7,669 nt of DNA from JAUSIF01 sp964620215 (GCA_964620215.1 CAZUJE010000133.1:1-7669), one strand, 5' to 3'; positions 1-6,648 are shown, counted from the stretch's first letter. Notes: generated by a model from the sequence alone, not told the origin. Program-made: numbers and translations.

Positions 1-332
1 AGAATATTTCCGCCGACGGGCTGACCGACATCACCTTTACGGTGCCGACCTCCGACTATGAGCGCGCCAAGAAGGCGCTCGAAGGCATGAAGAGCAAGGT
101 TGGCTTTACGGCCATCGAGGGTGCTGCCGACGTCGTGAAGGTGTCGATCATCGGTGTGGGGATGCGCAGCCATGCCGGCGTCGCGGCGACCGCCTTCAAG
201 GCTCTGTCGGAGCGGAGCATCAATATCCGCGCCATATCCACGTCGGAGATCAAAATCTCCATTTTGATCGACGCGGCCTATACCGAGCTTGCGGTACGGA
301 CTTTGCATTCTGTATATGGACTTGATCGGTAG
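1..332 (+). CDS. lysC: Aspartokinase, C-terminal part (5' end outside window)
   Basis: This is the C-terminal 110 residues of aspartate kinase, read in the frame beginning at base 3 and ending at the TAG at 330-332. The enzyme phosphorylates L-aspartate in the first step of lysine, threonine and methionine synthesis, and the C-terminal region carries the paired ACT domains that bind feedback inhibitors. Visible here are the end of the first ACT unit (NISADGLTDITFTVP) and a second ACT unit with the family motifs VSIIGVGMRSHAGVA, INIRAISTSEIKIS and the closing LHSVYGLD. The kinase domain lies upstream of the window. A GTG at 42 could be mistaken for a start, but the homology continues upstream of it. 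A short inverted repeat (GGCG 332-335, CGCC 342-345) overlaps the stop and is followed by a partly T-rich stretch, a weak candidate for termination. Family identification is firm from the motifs; the symbol follows family convention. Confidence 0.95.
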   Translation, partial: NISADGLTDITFTVPTSDYERAKKALEGMKSKVGFTAIEGAADVVKVSIIGVGMRSHAGVAATAFKALSERSINIRAISTSEIKISILIDAAYTELAVRTLHSVYGLDR

Positions 333-517
333 GCGTTATCGCGCCTCATTCTTCGGTCAGTCAGACGGCAGCGGCCAGTGACCACTCTTTGTAGCGGTTC
401 GAAGCGTAAGAAAGCGGCACTCGAGCACGGCCTCTAGCCAGGGCGCGGGCTCTCCTCCCGCGCGAGTTATTCACGCAAGAAGCGGGCGGCGCGGCGCCCT
501 CAAAGGAAACCCGGCCG
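333..517 (+). other. Intergenic leader between lysC and ptsP with GC-rich inverted repeats
   Basis: No gene is visible in these 185 bases. A perfect 7-bp inverted repeat, GCGCGGG (443-449) and CCCGCGC (457-463) with a 7-base loop, is the clearest structure. It has no T-run after it, so it is not a standard intrinsic terminator. A second possible stem, GGGCG (484-488) with CGCCC (495-499), sits just before the ptsP ribosome binding site. The region presumably holds the end of the lysC transcript and the promoter and leader of the ptsP operon, but I cannot point to convincing -35/-10 boxes. Confidence 0.4.
502..509 (+). promoter_or_regulatory. Ribosome binding site of ptsP
   Basis: The purine-rich AAAGGAAA contains AAGGA (503-507), ten bases before the ATG at 518. 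It supports that ATG as the start over the internal ATG at 578. Confidence 0.6.
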
Positions 518-2791
518 ATGGCGGCTCGTGGTGCGTTGGGCGGTCCCCGCGTTTTGCTCCGCAGACTCCGCGAGGTGATGGCGGAGCCGGTCAGCGCGCA
601 GGAAAGACTCGACAAGATCGTGGTGATGATCGCCGCCAATATGGTGGCGGAAGTCTGCTCGGTCTATGTGCTGCGCGTTGACGGAAGCCTCGAACTTTAC
701 GCCACCGAAGGTCTGAGCCGCGAGGCGGTCCACATGACCGTGCTGCGCGCGGGCGAAGGCCTTGTCGGCATGGTCGCCAGCGAAGCGCAGCCGCTGAATT
801 TGCCCGATGCGCAATCGCACCCGGCCTTCTCGTATAAGCCCGAGACCGGCGAAGAAATTTATCATTCGTTCCTGGGTGTGCCGGTGCTTCGCGCGGGCAT
901 CACGCTTGGCGTGCTCGTGGTGCAGAACCGCGCGCACCGCACCTACAGTGAAGAGGAAATAGAGGCGCTCCAGACCACCGCGATGGTGCTCGCGGAGATG
1001 ATCGCTTCGGGCGAGTTATCCTCGCTTGCACGGCCCGGCGCGGAGCCGGCGGTGCGCCGGCCTGTTCATGCGCAGGGTGTGGCGCTCGCAGAGGGCATCG
1101 GGCTTGGGCATGTCGTGCTGTATGAGCCGCGCGTATTCGTGAAAAACCTGATTGCCGAAGATTCGGAGAAAGAGCTGAAGCGGCTCGATGAGGCGGTCGA
1201 TACGTTACGCGCGTCCATCGACGTGATGCTTGAGGACGAAAATGTCGCGCGCGGCGGCGAGCATCGCGATGTGCTGGAAGCCTATCGGATGTTCGCGCAT
1301 GATCGCGGCTGGCTGCATAAGCTGCGCGAAGCGGTGATGACCGGCCTCACCGCCGAAGCGGCGGTCGAGCGCGTGCAGTCTGACACGCGCGCCCGGATGC
1401 AGCGTCAAGTGGATCCTTATCTGCGCGAGCGGATGCACGATCTCGACGATCTGGCGAACCGGTTGCTGCGCGAATTGCTCGGGCCGGACCAGCTTCCCGC
1501 GCGCAACGCATTGCCTGAGAACGCGGTGTTGATCGCCCGCAACATGAGTCCGGCATCGCTGCTCGATTACGATCGCACGAAATTGCGCGGACTGGTGCTG
1601 GAGGAAGGGACGACTACCAGCCATGTGGTGATCGTTGCAAAAGCGCTCGGCATCGCCACGGTCGGACAAATTGAAAATGCTGCGAGCATTGCCGATCCGG
1701 GCGATGCCATCATCGTGGATGGCGAAACCGGCGAGATGCATCTGCGTCCGCCAGCGGGGCTCGAAACATCGTATTCGGAAAAAGTGCGGCTTCGCGCCCG
1801 CCGTCAGGCGCAATATGCGGCGCTGCGCGACAAGCCCGCCACAACGAAAGACGGGCATCGCGTTCAGTTGTTGATGAATGCGGGCCTGCTCGTCGATCTT
1901 CCGCATGTGGCCGAAACCGGCGCCGACGGTATCGGGCTTTTCCGCACCGAGTTGCAGTTCATGGTGGCGGCGACATTACCGAGAACAAGCGAGCAGTTGC
2001 GGCTCTATCGTTCGGTGCTCGATTCCGCCAACGGAAAACCCGTGACCTTTCGCACGCTCGATGTGGGTGGCGACAAGGTGTTACCTTACATGCGCTCGGT
2101 GGAGGAAGAAAATCCAGCACTCGGCTGGCGCGCGATCCGTCTTGCGCTGGACCGTCCGGCGTTGCTGCGCATTCAAATTCGCGGGCTGTTGCATGCGGCG
2201 GCAGGACGCGAATTGCGCCTGATGTTTCCGATGGTCGCGGTGTGCGATGAATTTGACCGCTCGAAGGAACTGGTCGAGCAGGAACTTACGCATCTTCGCC
2301 GCCACGGCCACAAGCTGCCGGAAACGATCCATGTTGGCGCAATGGTGGAGGTTCCGGCGCTGTTGTTCGCGCTCGACGAAATTCTGAAGCGCGCGGATTT
2401 TCTCTCGGTTGGCTCCAACGATCTCGTGCAATTCATGTTCGCGGCGGATCGCGGCAATGCGCGTGTTTCGAACCGGTTTGATCCCCTATCGGTCCCGGTA
2501 TTGCGCGCGTTGAAATCCGTCGTCGATGCGGGAAAAGCGCACAACAAGCCGATCACGCTTTGCGGCGAGCTTGCTTCACGGCCGCTGGAAGCGATGGCGC
2601 TGCTTGCGTTAGGTTTTCGCGCATTGTCGCTTTCGCCGGCGGCGATTGGTCCGGTGAAGGCGATGGTGATGGGTCTCAACCTCGCGAGCGCGGAAAAAAT
2701 GATGGAGCCGCTGCTGAATGGTGGATCAAAAGCTGCGCCGGTCCGTTCGCTGCTGAAAGAGTTCGCCGAAAAATCCGGCGTGCCGGTGTAA
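518..2791 (+). CDS. ptsP: PtsP: PEP-protein phosphotransferase of the nitrogen PTS (EI-Ntr), GAF-containing
   Basis: This 757-residue cytoplasmic enzyme autophosphorylates from phosphoenolpyruvate and passes the phosphate to NPr and then EIIA-Ntr, a regulatory relay linked to nitrogen and potassium status. A GAF domain (about residues 25-165) comes first and is the sensory part in this family. The EI N-terminal domain with its swivelling His domain follows: TTTSHVVIVAK contains the phospho-acceptor His369. The PEP-binding TIM barrel (about 430-735) keeps the residues expected from enzyme I: Arg476 (GLFRTE), Arg512 (TFRTLDVGGDK), Glu611 (GAMVEVPA), Asp635 (GSNDLVQF) and Cys682 (LCGELA), so the protein should be active. 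The GAF domain separates it from sugar-PTS enzyme I. The start is chosen from the ribosome binding site and the family-like N-terminus GALGGPRVLLRRLREVM. It is the first gene of a block with prfA and prmC. NPr and EIIA-Ntr genes are not in the window. Confidence 0.96.
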   Translation: MAARGALGGPRVLLRRLREVMAEPVSAQERLDKIVVMIAANMVAEVCSVYVLRVDGSLELYATEGLSREAVHMTVLRAGEGLVGMVASEAQPLNLPDAQSHPAFSYKPETGEEIYHSFLGVPVLRAGITLGVLVVQNRAHRTYSEEEIEALQTTAMVLAEMIASGELSSLARPGAEPAVRRPVHAQGVALAEGIGLGHVVLYEPRVFVKNLIAEDSEKELKRLDEAVDTLRASIDVMLEDENVARGGEHRDVLEAYRMFAHDRGWLHKLREAVMTGLTAEAAVERVQSDTRARMQRQVDPYLRERMHDLDDLANRLLRELLGPDQLPARNALPENAVLIARNMSPASLLDYDRTKLRGLVLEEGTTTSHVVIVAKALGIATVGQIENAASIADPGDAIIVDGETGEMHLRPPAGLETSYSEKVRLRARRQAQYAALRDKPATTKDGHRVQLLMNAGLLVDLPHVAETGADGIGLFRTELQFMVAATLPRTSEQLRLYRSVLDSANGKPVTFRTLDVGGDKVLPYMRSVEEENPALGWRAIRLALDRPALLRIQIRGLLHAAAGRELRLMFPMVAVCDEFDRSKELVEQELTHLRRHGHKLPETIHVGAMVEVPALLFALDEILKRADFLSVGSNDLVQFMFAADRGNARVSNRFDPLSVPVLRALKSVVDAGKAHNKPITLCGELASRPLEAMALLALGFRALSLSPAAIGPVKAMVMGLNLASAEKMMEPLLNGGSKAAPVRSLLKEFAEKSGVPV

Positions 2792-2793
2792 CC

Positions 2794-3870
2794 ATGCTTC
2801 CCACCGCACGCATCGCAACTCTTGTTGAACGTCATGCCGCCGTCGAGGCGGAACTTGGCACCAATCCCGGCCGCGATCTGTTCGTGAAACTCTCGCGTGA
2901 ATATGCGGAGCTGAAGCCCGTGGTGGACGCCGCGAAGGCATTGCATCAGGCGGAAGCAGACCTGAAAGATCTGGAATCGTTGATCGCAGACAAAAAATCC
3001 GACCCTGAACTTGCGCGGATGGCGGGCGAGGAAAAATCCGCGTTGCAGGAAAAGATCGTTGCCTTGGAGCATGAGCTTCGGCTCGCCCTGATTCCGAAAG
3101 ATTCCGCCGACGAAAAGGATGTTATCCTGGAAGTCCGCGCTGGCACTGGGGGCGACGAGGCCTCGCTGTTCGCGGGCGACCTGTTCCGTATGTATGAGCG
3201 CTATGCGGCCTTGCAGGGCTGGAAAGTTGAAGCGCTTTCCATGAGCGAAGGCACCATGGGCGGCTTCAAGGAAGTCGTCGCTGCGATCCGTGGCAAGGGC
3301 GCCTATGCGAAGATGAAATTCGAGTCCGGCGTGCATCGCGTCCAGCGCGTCCCCGATACGGAGCAGTCCGGCCGCATTCATACTTCGGCGGCGACGGTGG
3401 CCGTATTGCCCGAGGCCGAGGAGGTCGATGTCGCGATCAATGAAAATGATCTGAAGATCGACACGATGCGTGCCCAGGGAGCGGGCGGTCAGCATGTGAA
3501 CAAAACGGAATCCGCGATCCGCATTACGCATATTCCGTCTGGCATTGTTGTCTTCGTGCAGGACGAGCGCTCGCAGCATCGAAATAAAGCGCGGGCAATG
3601 GATGTTCTGCGGACGAAATTATACGACATGGAACGTCAGAAGCTGGATAGCGCCCGCGCCGCCGATCGAAAAGGCCAGGTTGGGTCGGGCGACCGCTCGC
3701 AAAGAATCCGCACCTATAATTTTCCGCAGGGCCGCGTGACCGATCACCGGATCAACCTGACGCTGCATAAGTTGCCTCAGGTTCTGGAAGGCACCGCTTT
3801 GCCGGAATTGATCGATGCGCTGGTGGCGGATCATCAGGCGGCGCTGCTGGCATCGGAGGATGCGGCATGA
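2794..3870 (+). CDS. prfA: Peptide chain release factor 1 (RF1)
   Basis: This 358-residue protein, normal RF1 length, reads UAA and UAG stop codons in the ribosomal A site and triggers release of the peptide. The N-terminal third is helical and charged. The decoding domain carries the RF1-type P-x-T tripeptide (Pro187-Asp188-Thr189, in RVQRVPDTEQSGRIHTSA), which separates RF1 from the SPF-type RF2. The catalytic GGQ loop is at residues 231-233 (GAGGQHVNKTESA), with Gln233 the expected methylation target of PrmC. The RF1-typical tail RIRTYNFPQGRVTDHR is present. I place the start at the ATG at 2794, 2 bases after the ptsP stop. The frame stays open upstream, but that extension lies inside ptsP and has no RF1 similarity. 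No clear Shine-Dalgarno precedes the ATG, so translation is probably coupled to ptsP (inference). Confidence 0.97.
   Translation: MLPTARIATLVERHAAVEAELGTNPGRDLFVKLSREYAELKPVVDAAKALHQAEADLKDLESLIADKKSDPELARMAGEEKSALQEKIVALEHELRLALIPKDSADEKDVILEVRAGTGGDEASLFAGDLFRMYERYAALQGWKVEALSMSEGTMGGFKEVVAAIRGKGAYAKMKFESGVHRVQRVPDTEQSGRIHTSAATVAVLPEAEEVDVAINENDLKIDTMRAQGAGGQHVNKTESAIRITHIPSGIVVFVQDERSQHRNKARAMDVLRTKLYDMERQKLDSARAADRKGQVGSGDRSQRIRTYNFPQGRVTDHRINLTLHKLPQVLEGTALPELIDALVADHQAALLASEDAA
3855..3859 (+). promoter_or_regulatory. Ribosome binding site of prmC, inside the end of prfA
   Basis: GGAGG lies seven bases before the ATG at 3867, within the last codons of prfA. It decides the prmC start in favour of the ATG that overlaps the prfA stop rather than the ATG at 3876. 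Confidence 0.75.
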
Positions 3871-4790
3871 GCGCCATGCGGGCCGCGAAAAAGTCGCAGC
3901 CGGGAAATTGCCTCGGCGGTTTACGTAAACAGGCCTCCCGGCAACTCGCCGATGCCGGCGTGGACAGCGCGGAACTGGATGCCCGGCTGTTGCTTTCGCT
4001 TGTGACAGGAATCGAGGCCGCTGAACTGATGATGCGCGCGGATCAGGAACTGGATGAAAAAACCGCCGGGAAATTTCATGCGTTGATCGGGCGGCGTATC
4101 AAGGGTGAGCCGGTTGCCCGCATCGTCGGCAAAAAGGAATTCTGGAGTCATGAATTCCTGCTCGGGCCGGATACGCTTGTGCCGCGGCCCGAAACCGAGA
4201 CCATTGTAGAGGCGGCACTGGCGGCAAAATCCGATCGCGAAGCGGCTTTGAGCGTCCTTGATCTTGGTAGCGGTACGGGAATTCTGCTCGCTGCGATCTT
4301 GCTGGAGCGGCCGAATGCATTCGGAGTCGGAATCGATAGAAGCATTGGCGCGCTAAAAATTGCCCGAAAGAATTTCGAGCGGCTGGGACTGTTACAGCGC
4401 GCGGTTTTTTTATGTGGCAATTGGGTCGCGGCAGTCGGGCAAAAGTTCGATCTGGTTGTCTCCAATCCGCCATATGTTGAAACTAGTTCTATCGCGACGT
4501 TGAAGCCCGAAGTTCGCGACCACGACCCAGCGCTTGCGCTGGATGGAGGCGAGGATGGTCTTGATGCGTACCGGGCAATTTGCGTGGGGCTGGCCAGCTT
4601 GCTTGCGTCCGGCGGGGTGGCAGTCCTTGAACTGGGGATGGGACAACAAACCGCTGTGTCGGACATCGCTCGCAAGGCCGGATTAATTGTTAACGATGTC
4701 AGGAATGACCTTGCAGGTTGCCCGAGGGCGCTGGTATTGGCCGCTGAACAGGATAAAAAAACGCTTGGAAGCAATCGCGAACCGCACTAG
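3867..4790 (+). CDS. prmC: PrmC: release factor glutamine N5-methyltransferase
   Basis: This 307-residue cytoplasmic enzyme uses S-adenosylmethionine to methylate the glutamine of the GGQ motif in RF1 and RF2, which raises peptide-release efficiency. The N-terminal helical domain, which recognises the release factor, covers about residues 1-90. The linker LVPRPETE is characteristic of PrmC. The Rossmann methyltransferase domain carries the SAM-binding loop DLGSGTG (132-138) and the catalytic NPPY (200-203), followed by the family segment EVRDHDPALALDGGEDGLDAYR, cited here as a family landmark around residues 214-235. The ATG overlaps the prfA stop as ATGA, a classic translational-coupling arrangement, and a good Shine-Dalgarno precedes it. 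Enzyme and substrate are therefore made from one message. The last ~15 residues (after VLAAEQDKK) look like an unconserved tail. The gene was formerly called hemK. Confidence 0.96.
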   Translation: MSAMRAAKKSQPGNCLGGLRKQASRQLADAGVDSAELDARLLLSLVTGIEAAELMMRADQELDEKTAGKFHALIGRRIKGEPVARIVGKKEFWSHEFLLGPDTLVPRPETETIVEAALAAKSDREAALSVLDLGSGTGILLAAILLERPNAFGVGIDRSIGALKIARKNFERLGLLQRAVFLCGNWVAAVGQKFDLVVSNPPYVETSSIATLKPEVRDHDPALALDGGEDGLDAYRAICVGLASLLASGGVAVLELGMGQQTAVSDIARKAGLIVNDVRNDLAGCPRALVLAAEQDKKTLGSNREPH

Positions 4791-5050
4791 TGTCCGCCCG
4801 GGATTCGATCCGGGTAGCGCAATGAGCCGAACGGGCTCGGCGCGCGGGGACTGCAAAGGGCGGTTCCACTGGCGAGATCGCAAGGCACCGGTTGCCGGCG
4901 GCGCTCACGGATCAAACGCTTCATCGATATTCGCGCCTGGGCTGTCTGGAGCGCGAAGGCAAAGGGCAACATTCCGCAACGAACGCGGACTTGGTCTCTA
5001 GATTCGCAAACAAACCAACATCGCCGAGCGTGCGCGCCCGGATTTACGAA

Positions 5051-5066
5051 GCAGCGTTTTCGCTGC
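5051..5066 (+). promoter_or_regulatory. Perfect 6-bp hairpin in the DUF4167 leader
   Basis: GCAGCG and CGCTGC are perfectly complementary around a TTTT loop. The hairpin lies about 85 bases upstream of the DUF4167 start and could form in RNA or mark a protein site. Its function is unknown. Confidence 0.4.
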
Positions 5067-5084
5067 GAGGTCTTCTTGTTGTTG

Positions 5085-5127
5085 CCGGCTGTCCGGCCGG
5101 TGAACGTGAGTAAGGCGGCTTAGCCGC
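5085..5127 (+). promoter_or_regulatory. Two adjacent stem-loops upstream of the DUF4167 ribosome binding site
   Basis: CCGGC (5085-5089) pairs with GCCGG (5096-5100). The stem can extend outward through G5084-T5101, T5083-G5102 and T5082-A5103, giving about 8 pairs including wobbles. GCGGC (5115-5119) pairs with GCCGC (5123-5127) around TTA. The second stem ends four bases before the purine-rich ribosome binding site. I infer a structured 5' untranslated region; nothing here identifies a known riboswitch class. Confidence 0.4.
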
Positions 5128-5131
5128 ACAG

Positions 5132-5139
5132 AGGGAGAG
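5132..5139 (+). promoter_or_regulatory. Probable ribosome binding site of the DUF4167 gene
   Basis: AGGGAGAG ends 11 bases before the ATG at 5151. This spacing is somewhat long; a weaker GGA at 5146-5148 is closer to the start than usual. Confidence 0.5.
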
Positions 5140-5150
5140 ACTGTCGGAAA

Positions 5151-5867
5151 ATGAGAAACGGTCACAACCACAATCATAATCAGAACAAGCGTATGCGCGG
5201 ACGCAATAACAACCGCCGCGGTCATAACCCGCTGACGCGCGTGTATGAATCGAACGGACCCGATGTGAAGATCCGGGGAACCGCGCATCATATCGCCGAG
5301 AAATATGTTCAGCTCGCGCGCGATGCGCAGTCATCCGGTGATCCCGTTTCCGCCGAAGGGTATCTCCAGCACGCCGAGCATTATTTCCGGATGATCGTCG
5401 CCGCGCAGGCACAGTTCGCGCAGCAGAATCCCAATCAGCCACAGCAACAGTTCCAGCGTCCCGACATGGAAGGCCGCGACGATCTGGATGACGAGGGCGA
5501 TGAATCCGGTGCGCCGGATCAACAGGGCGGTCAGCCGTTCCAGGGCCAGCAGGGCGGACAGAATCCACGTCCGCAACCGCAACCGCAGCATCAGCCGCAA
5601 CCAAATTTCCAGGGCTATCCGCAGGGTGAGCAGAACGAAGCTGGACTGCCGGCGTTCATCACCGGTGGCGGTGCTCCCCAGGGCAACGGACAGGATCACG
5701 AGCAGGGCGATGGCCGCCGCTTCGACCGCAACCGCAATCGGGGCCGTAATTTCCGTCCGCGCAATAACGACCGGAATTTCGAGCAGCGTGAACCGCGCGA
5801 GCAGCAGGGCGGCGAACCGCAGGCAGCCGCTCCGGCAACGGATGCGCCGAAACAGCCGAACGAATAA
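5151..5867 (+). CDS. DUF4167 family protein: basic, low-complexity, possible RNA-binding
   Basis: The 238-residue product has two parts. The N-terminal ~85 residues hold the DUF4167 domain: a His/Asn-rich start (HNHNHN), the basic stretch KRMRGRNNNRRGHNP, then the hallmark LTRVYESNGPDVKIRG and a helical segment with HIAEKYVQLARDA and AEGYLQHAEHYFRMI. The rest (about 86-238) is low-complexity and almost certainly disordered. It is Gln/Pro/Gly/Asn-rich, has an acidic patch (DDLDDEGDE, 110-118), a Pro-Gln repeat (141-151) and an Arg/Asn-rich patch (RRFDRNRNRGRNFRPRN, 189-205) resembling RG-type RNA-binding tails. There is no signal peptide or membrane segment, so it should be cytoplasmic. The family has no function I can name with confidence. 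RNA or ribosome association is an inference from composition. It is preceded by a long hairpin-rich leader and ends one base from the opposing MOSC gene. Confidence 0.9.
   Translation: MRNGHNHNHNQNKRMRGRNNNRRGHNPLTRVYESNGPDVKIRGTAHHIAEKYVQLARDAQSSGDPVSAEGYLQHAEHYFRMIVAAQAQFAQQNPNQPQQQFQRPDMEGRDDLDDEGDESGAPDQQGGQPFQGQQGGQNPRPQPQPQHQPQPNFQGYPQGEQNEAGLPAFITGGGAPQGNGQDHEQGDGRRFDRNRNRGRNFRPRNNDRNFEQREPREQQGGEPQAAAPATDAPKQPNE
5571..5603 (+). repeat. Pro-Gln codon repeat within the DUF4167 gene
   Basis: Eleven codons (residues 141-151) alternate Pro with Gln, with one His in place of Pro. The CCGCAA hexamer recurs. It is part of the disordered tail and a likely site of length variation between strains by slippage (inference). 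Confidence 0.7.
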
Positions 5868-5868
5868 T

Positions 5869-6639
5869 TCAGTCTTCGACGGTGAAAGGGTCGCCCTCGG
5901 AAATTTTTCCGGGGCCGATTACCTCGGCGTAGATTCCGCAATCATCCTCGCCGGTGAGGCGATAAAGTGCGTCCGGAACGTCGATGTCACGTTCGGCGGT
6001 TTCAGGATCGACTTCGGTCGCGGCGCAACGCTGGATCATTTTCACGACCTTCAGCCCTGTCGATCCGATTTTTATCGTTTTCCCGATCAGCCCGGTTTCC
6101 GACCATGCGGGCAGGCCTTCGATGTGGAGGTTCCCACGGAAGCGCAGCGGATTCACCTTGCGCCCGATAGATTTTTCCAAAGCGCGCACGCTTTCCAGAT
6201 TGATGATTGAAACCACTTTCTTCGATACATCCGAGAAGCTGTGACCCGGAGACGTGAGAACATGGATCGCGCCGCGCGCTTCCTTGTCCATGAAATTCTG
6301 AAAGAATTTTTCGATTTCGCCACGGCCTTTCGGGTCGTTCAGGCTTTCCTGAAGCAGCGACTTGCCATGTTGAGTGACACGGAGTTTGCCGCTTGCATCG
6401 TCATAGAGCGACGTCAGTGAAGCGATTTTCGCGTTCTTCATCAGGCAGAGAAATTTGATCTTGGGCTGCCAGGAAGGCGCCGCCGGATCGAAGCCTGATG
6501 GTCCATTTTCCAATGCGAAGGCACGGTCGGCGGGAAAGGTGGCACCTTTGCCAAGTTCGACGGCACTCAGCCGCTCGGGGGACAGGCCTTTAACCGGATA
6601 ACGGTAAAGGGAGGAAACGCGGGCTTTGACTTGGCTCAT
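5869..6639 (-). CDS. MOSC domain-containing protein (molybdenum-cofactor sulfurase C-terminal-like, YcbX/mARC-type)
   Basis: This 256-residue protein has an N-terminal MOSC beta-barrel domain beginning SLYRYPVKGLSPERL. The catalytic-type MOSC domain follows, with the conserved cysteine Cys205 in the motif RCAATEVDPETAERD. In MOSC proteins such as YcbX and mARC this cysteine region binds the molybdenum cofactor for reduction of N-hydroxylated compounds. Unlike YcbX it ends after the MOSC domain, with no C-terminal ferredoxin-like 2Fe-2S domain, so an electron donor would have to be separate (inference). The frame could start at 6678, giving 13 more residues, but I prefer the ATG at 6639, which has a good Shine-Dalgarno and puts MSQVKARVSSLYRYPVKG at the usual N-terminus. 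It is transcribed against DUF4167 and divergently from clpB. Substrate unknown. Confidence 0.88.
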   Translation of the reverse strand: MSQVKARVSSLYRYPVKGLSPERLSAVELGKGATFPADRAFALENGPSGFDPAAPSWQPKIKFLCLMKNAKIASLTSLYDDASGKLRVTQHGKSLLQESLNDPKGRGEIEKFFQNFMDKEARGAIHVLTSPGHSFSDVSKKVVSIINLESVRALEKSIGRKVNPLRFRGNLHIEGLPAWSETGLIGKTIKIGSTGLKVVKMIQRCAATEVDPETAERDIDVPDALYRLTGEDDCGIYAEVIGPGKISEGDPFTVED

Positions 6640-6648
6640 GCGGACTTT

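Larger units (their letters stand above)
4791..5150 (+). other. 360-base region without a convincing gene: leader of the DUF4167 gene, with several inverted repeats
   Basis: Open frames here are short, start in poor contexts and match no family I recognise. What I do see are five short stems. CCCGG (4797-4801) pairs with CCGGG (4810-4814), with AT/AT extending it past one bulged G. GAGCC (4824-4828) pairs with GGCTC (4834-4838). GCAGCG (5051-5056) pairs perfectly with CGCTGC (5061-5066) across TTTT. CCGGC (5085-5089) pairs with GCCGG (5096-5100). GCGGC (5115-5119) pairs with GCCGC (5123-5127). None has a trailing T-run. GTCC (4792-4795) and GGAC (4848-4851) could close the first two hairpins into a three-way junction. 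The first pair may end or stabilise the prmC transcript, and the last three sit just ahead of the DUF4167 ribosome binding site. I found no tRNA and no convincing promoter. Confidence 0.5.

Noticed and set aside
1205..1906. 233-codon minus-strand open frame inside ptsP
   Set aside because: It is fully antisense to the conserved EI-Ntr region, has biased composition and no family motif.
2560..2793. In-frame upstream extension of prfA giving a 436-residue protein
   Set aside because: The extra 78 codons lie inside the conserved ptsP C-terminus and resemble no release factor. The ATG at 2794 gives the normal RF1 length and N-terminus.
2173..3579. 468-codon open frame on the minus strand across ptsP and prfA
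   Set aside because: It lies antisense to two well-recognised genes, and its translation is Arg/His-rich with no recognisable motif. Long antisense frames are common in GC-rich genomes.
4797..4815. tRNA T-arm-like sequence containing GATTCGATCC
   Set aside because: The stem does not fit 5+7+5 T-arm geometry, and no acceptor, D-arm or anticodon partner is found on either strand; upstream is the prmC coding sequence.
4687..5001. 104-codon + strand open frame crossing the end of prmC
   Set aside because: It begins inside prmC in another frame, has no ribosome binding site or family motif, and looks like a shadow.
4892..5113. 73-codon open frame in the DUF4167 leader, TTG start
   Set aside because: It has a weak start context and no recognisable family. 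The inverted repeats at 5051-5066 and 5085-5100 lie within it, which suits non-coding sequence better.
5044..5604. 186-codon minus-strand open frame opposite the DUF4167 gene
   Set aside because: Its composition mirrors the repetitive DUF4167 codons, it shows no family motif, and the opposite strand encodes a clear conserved domain.
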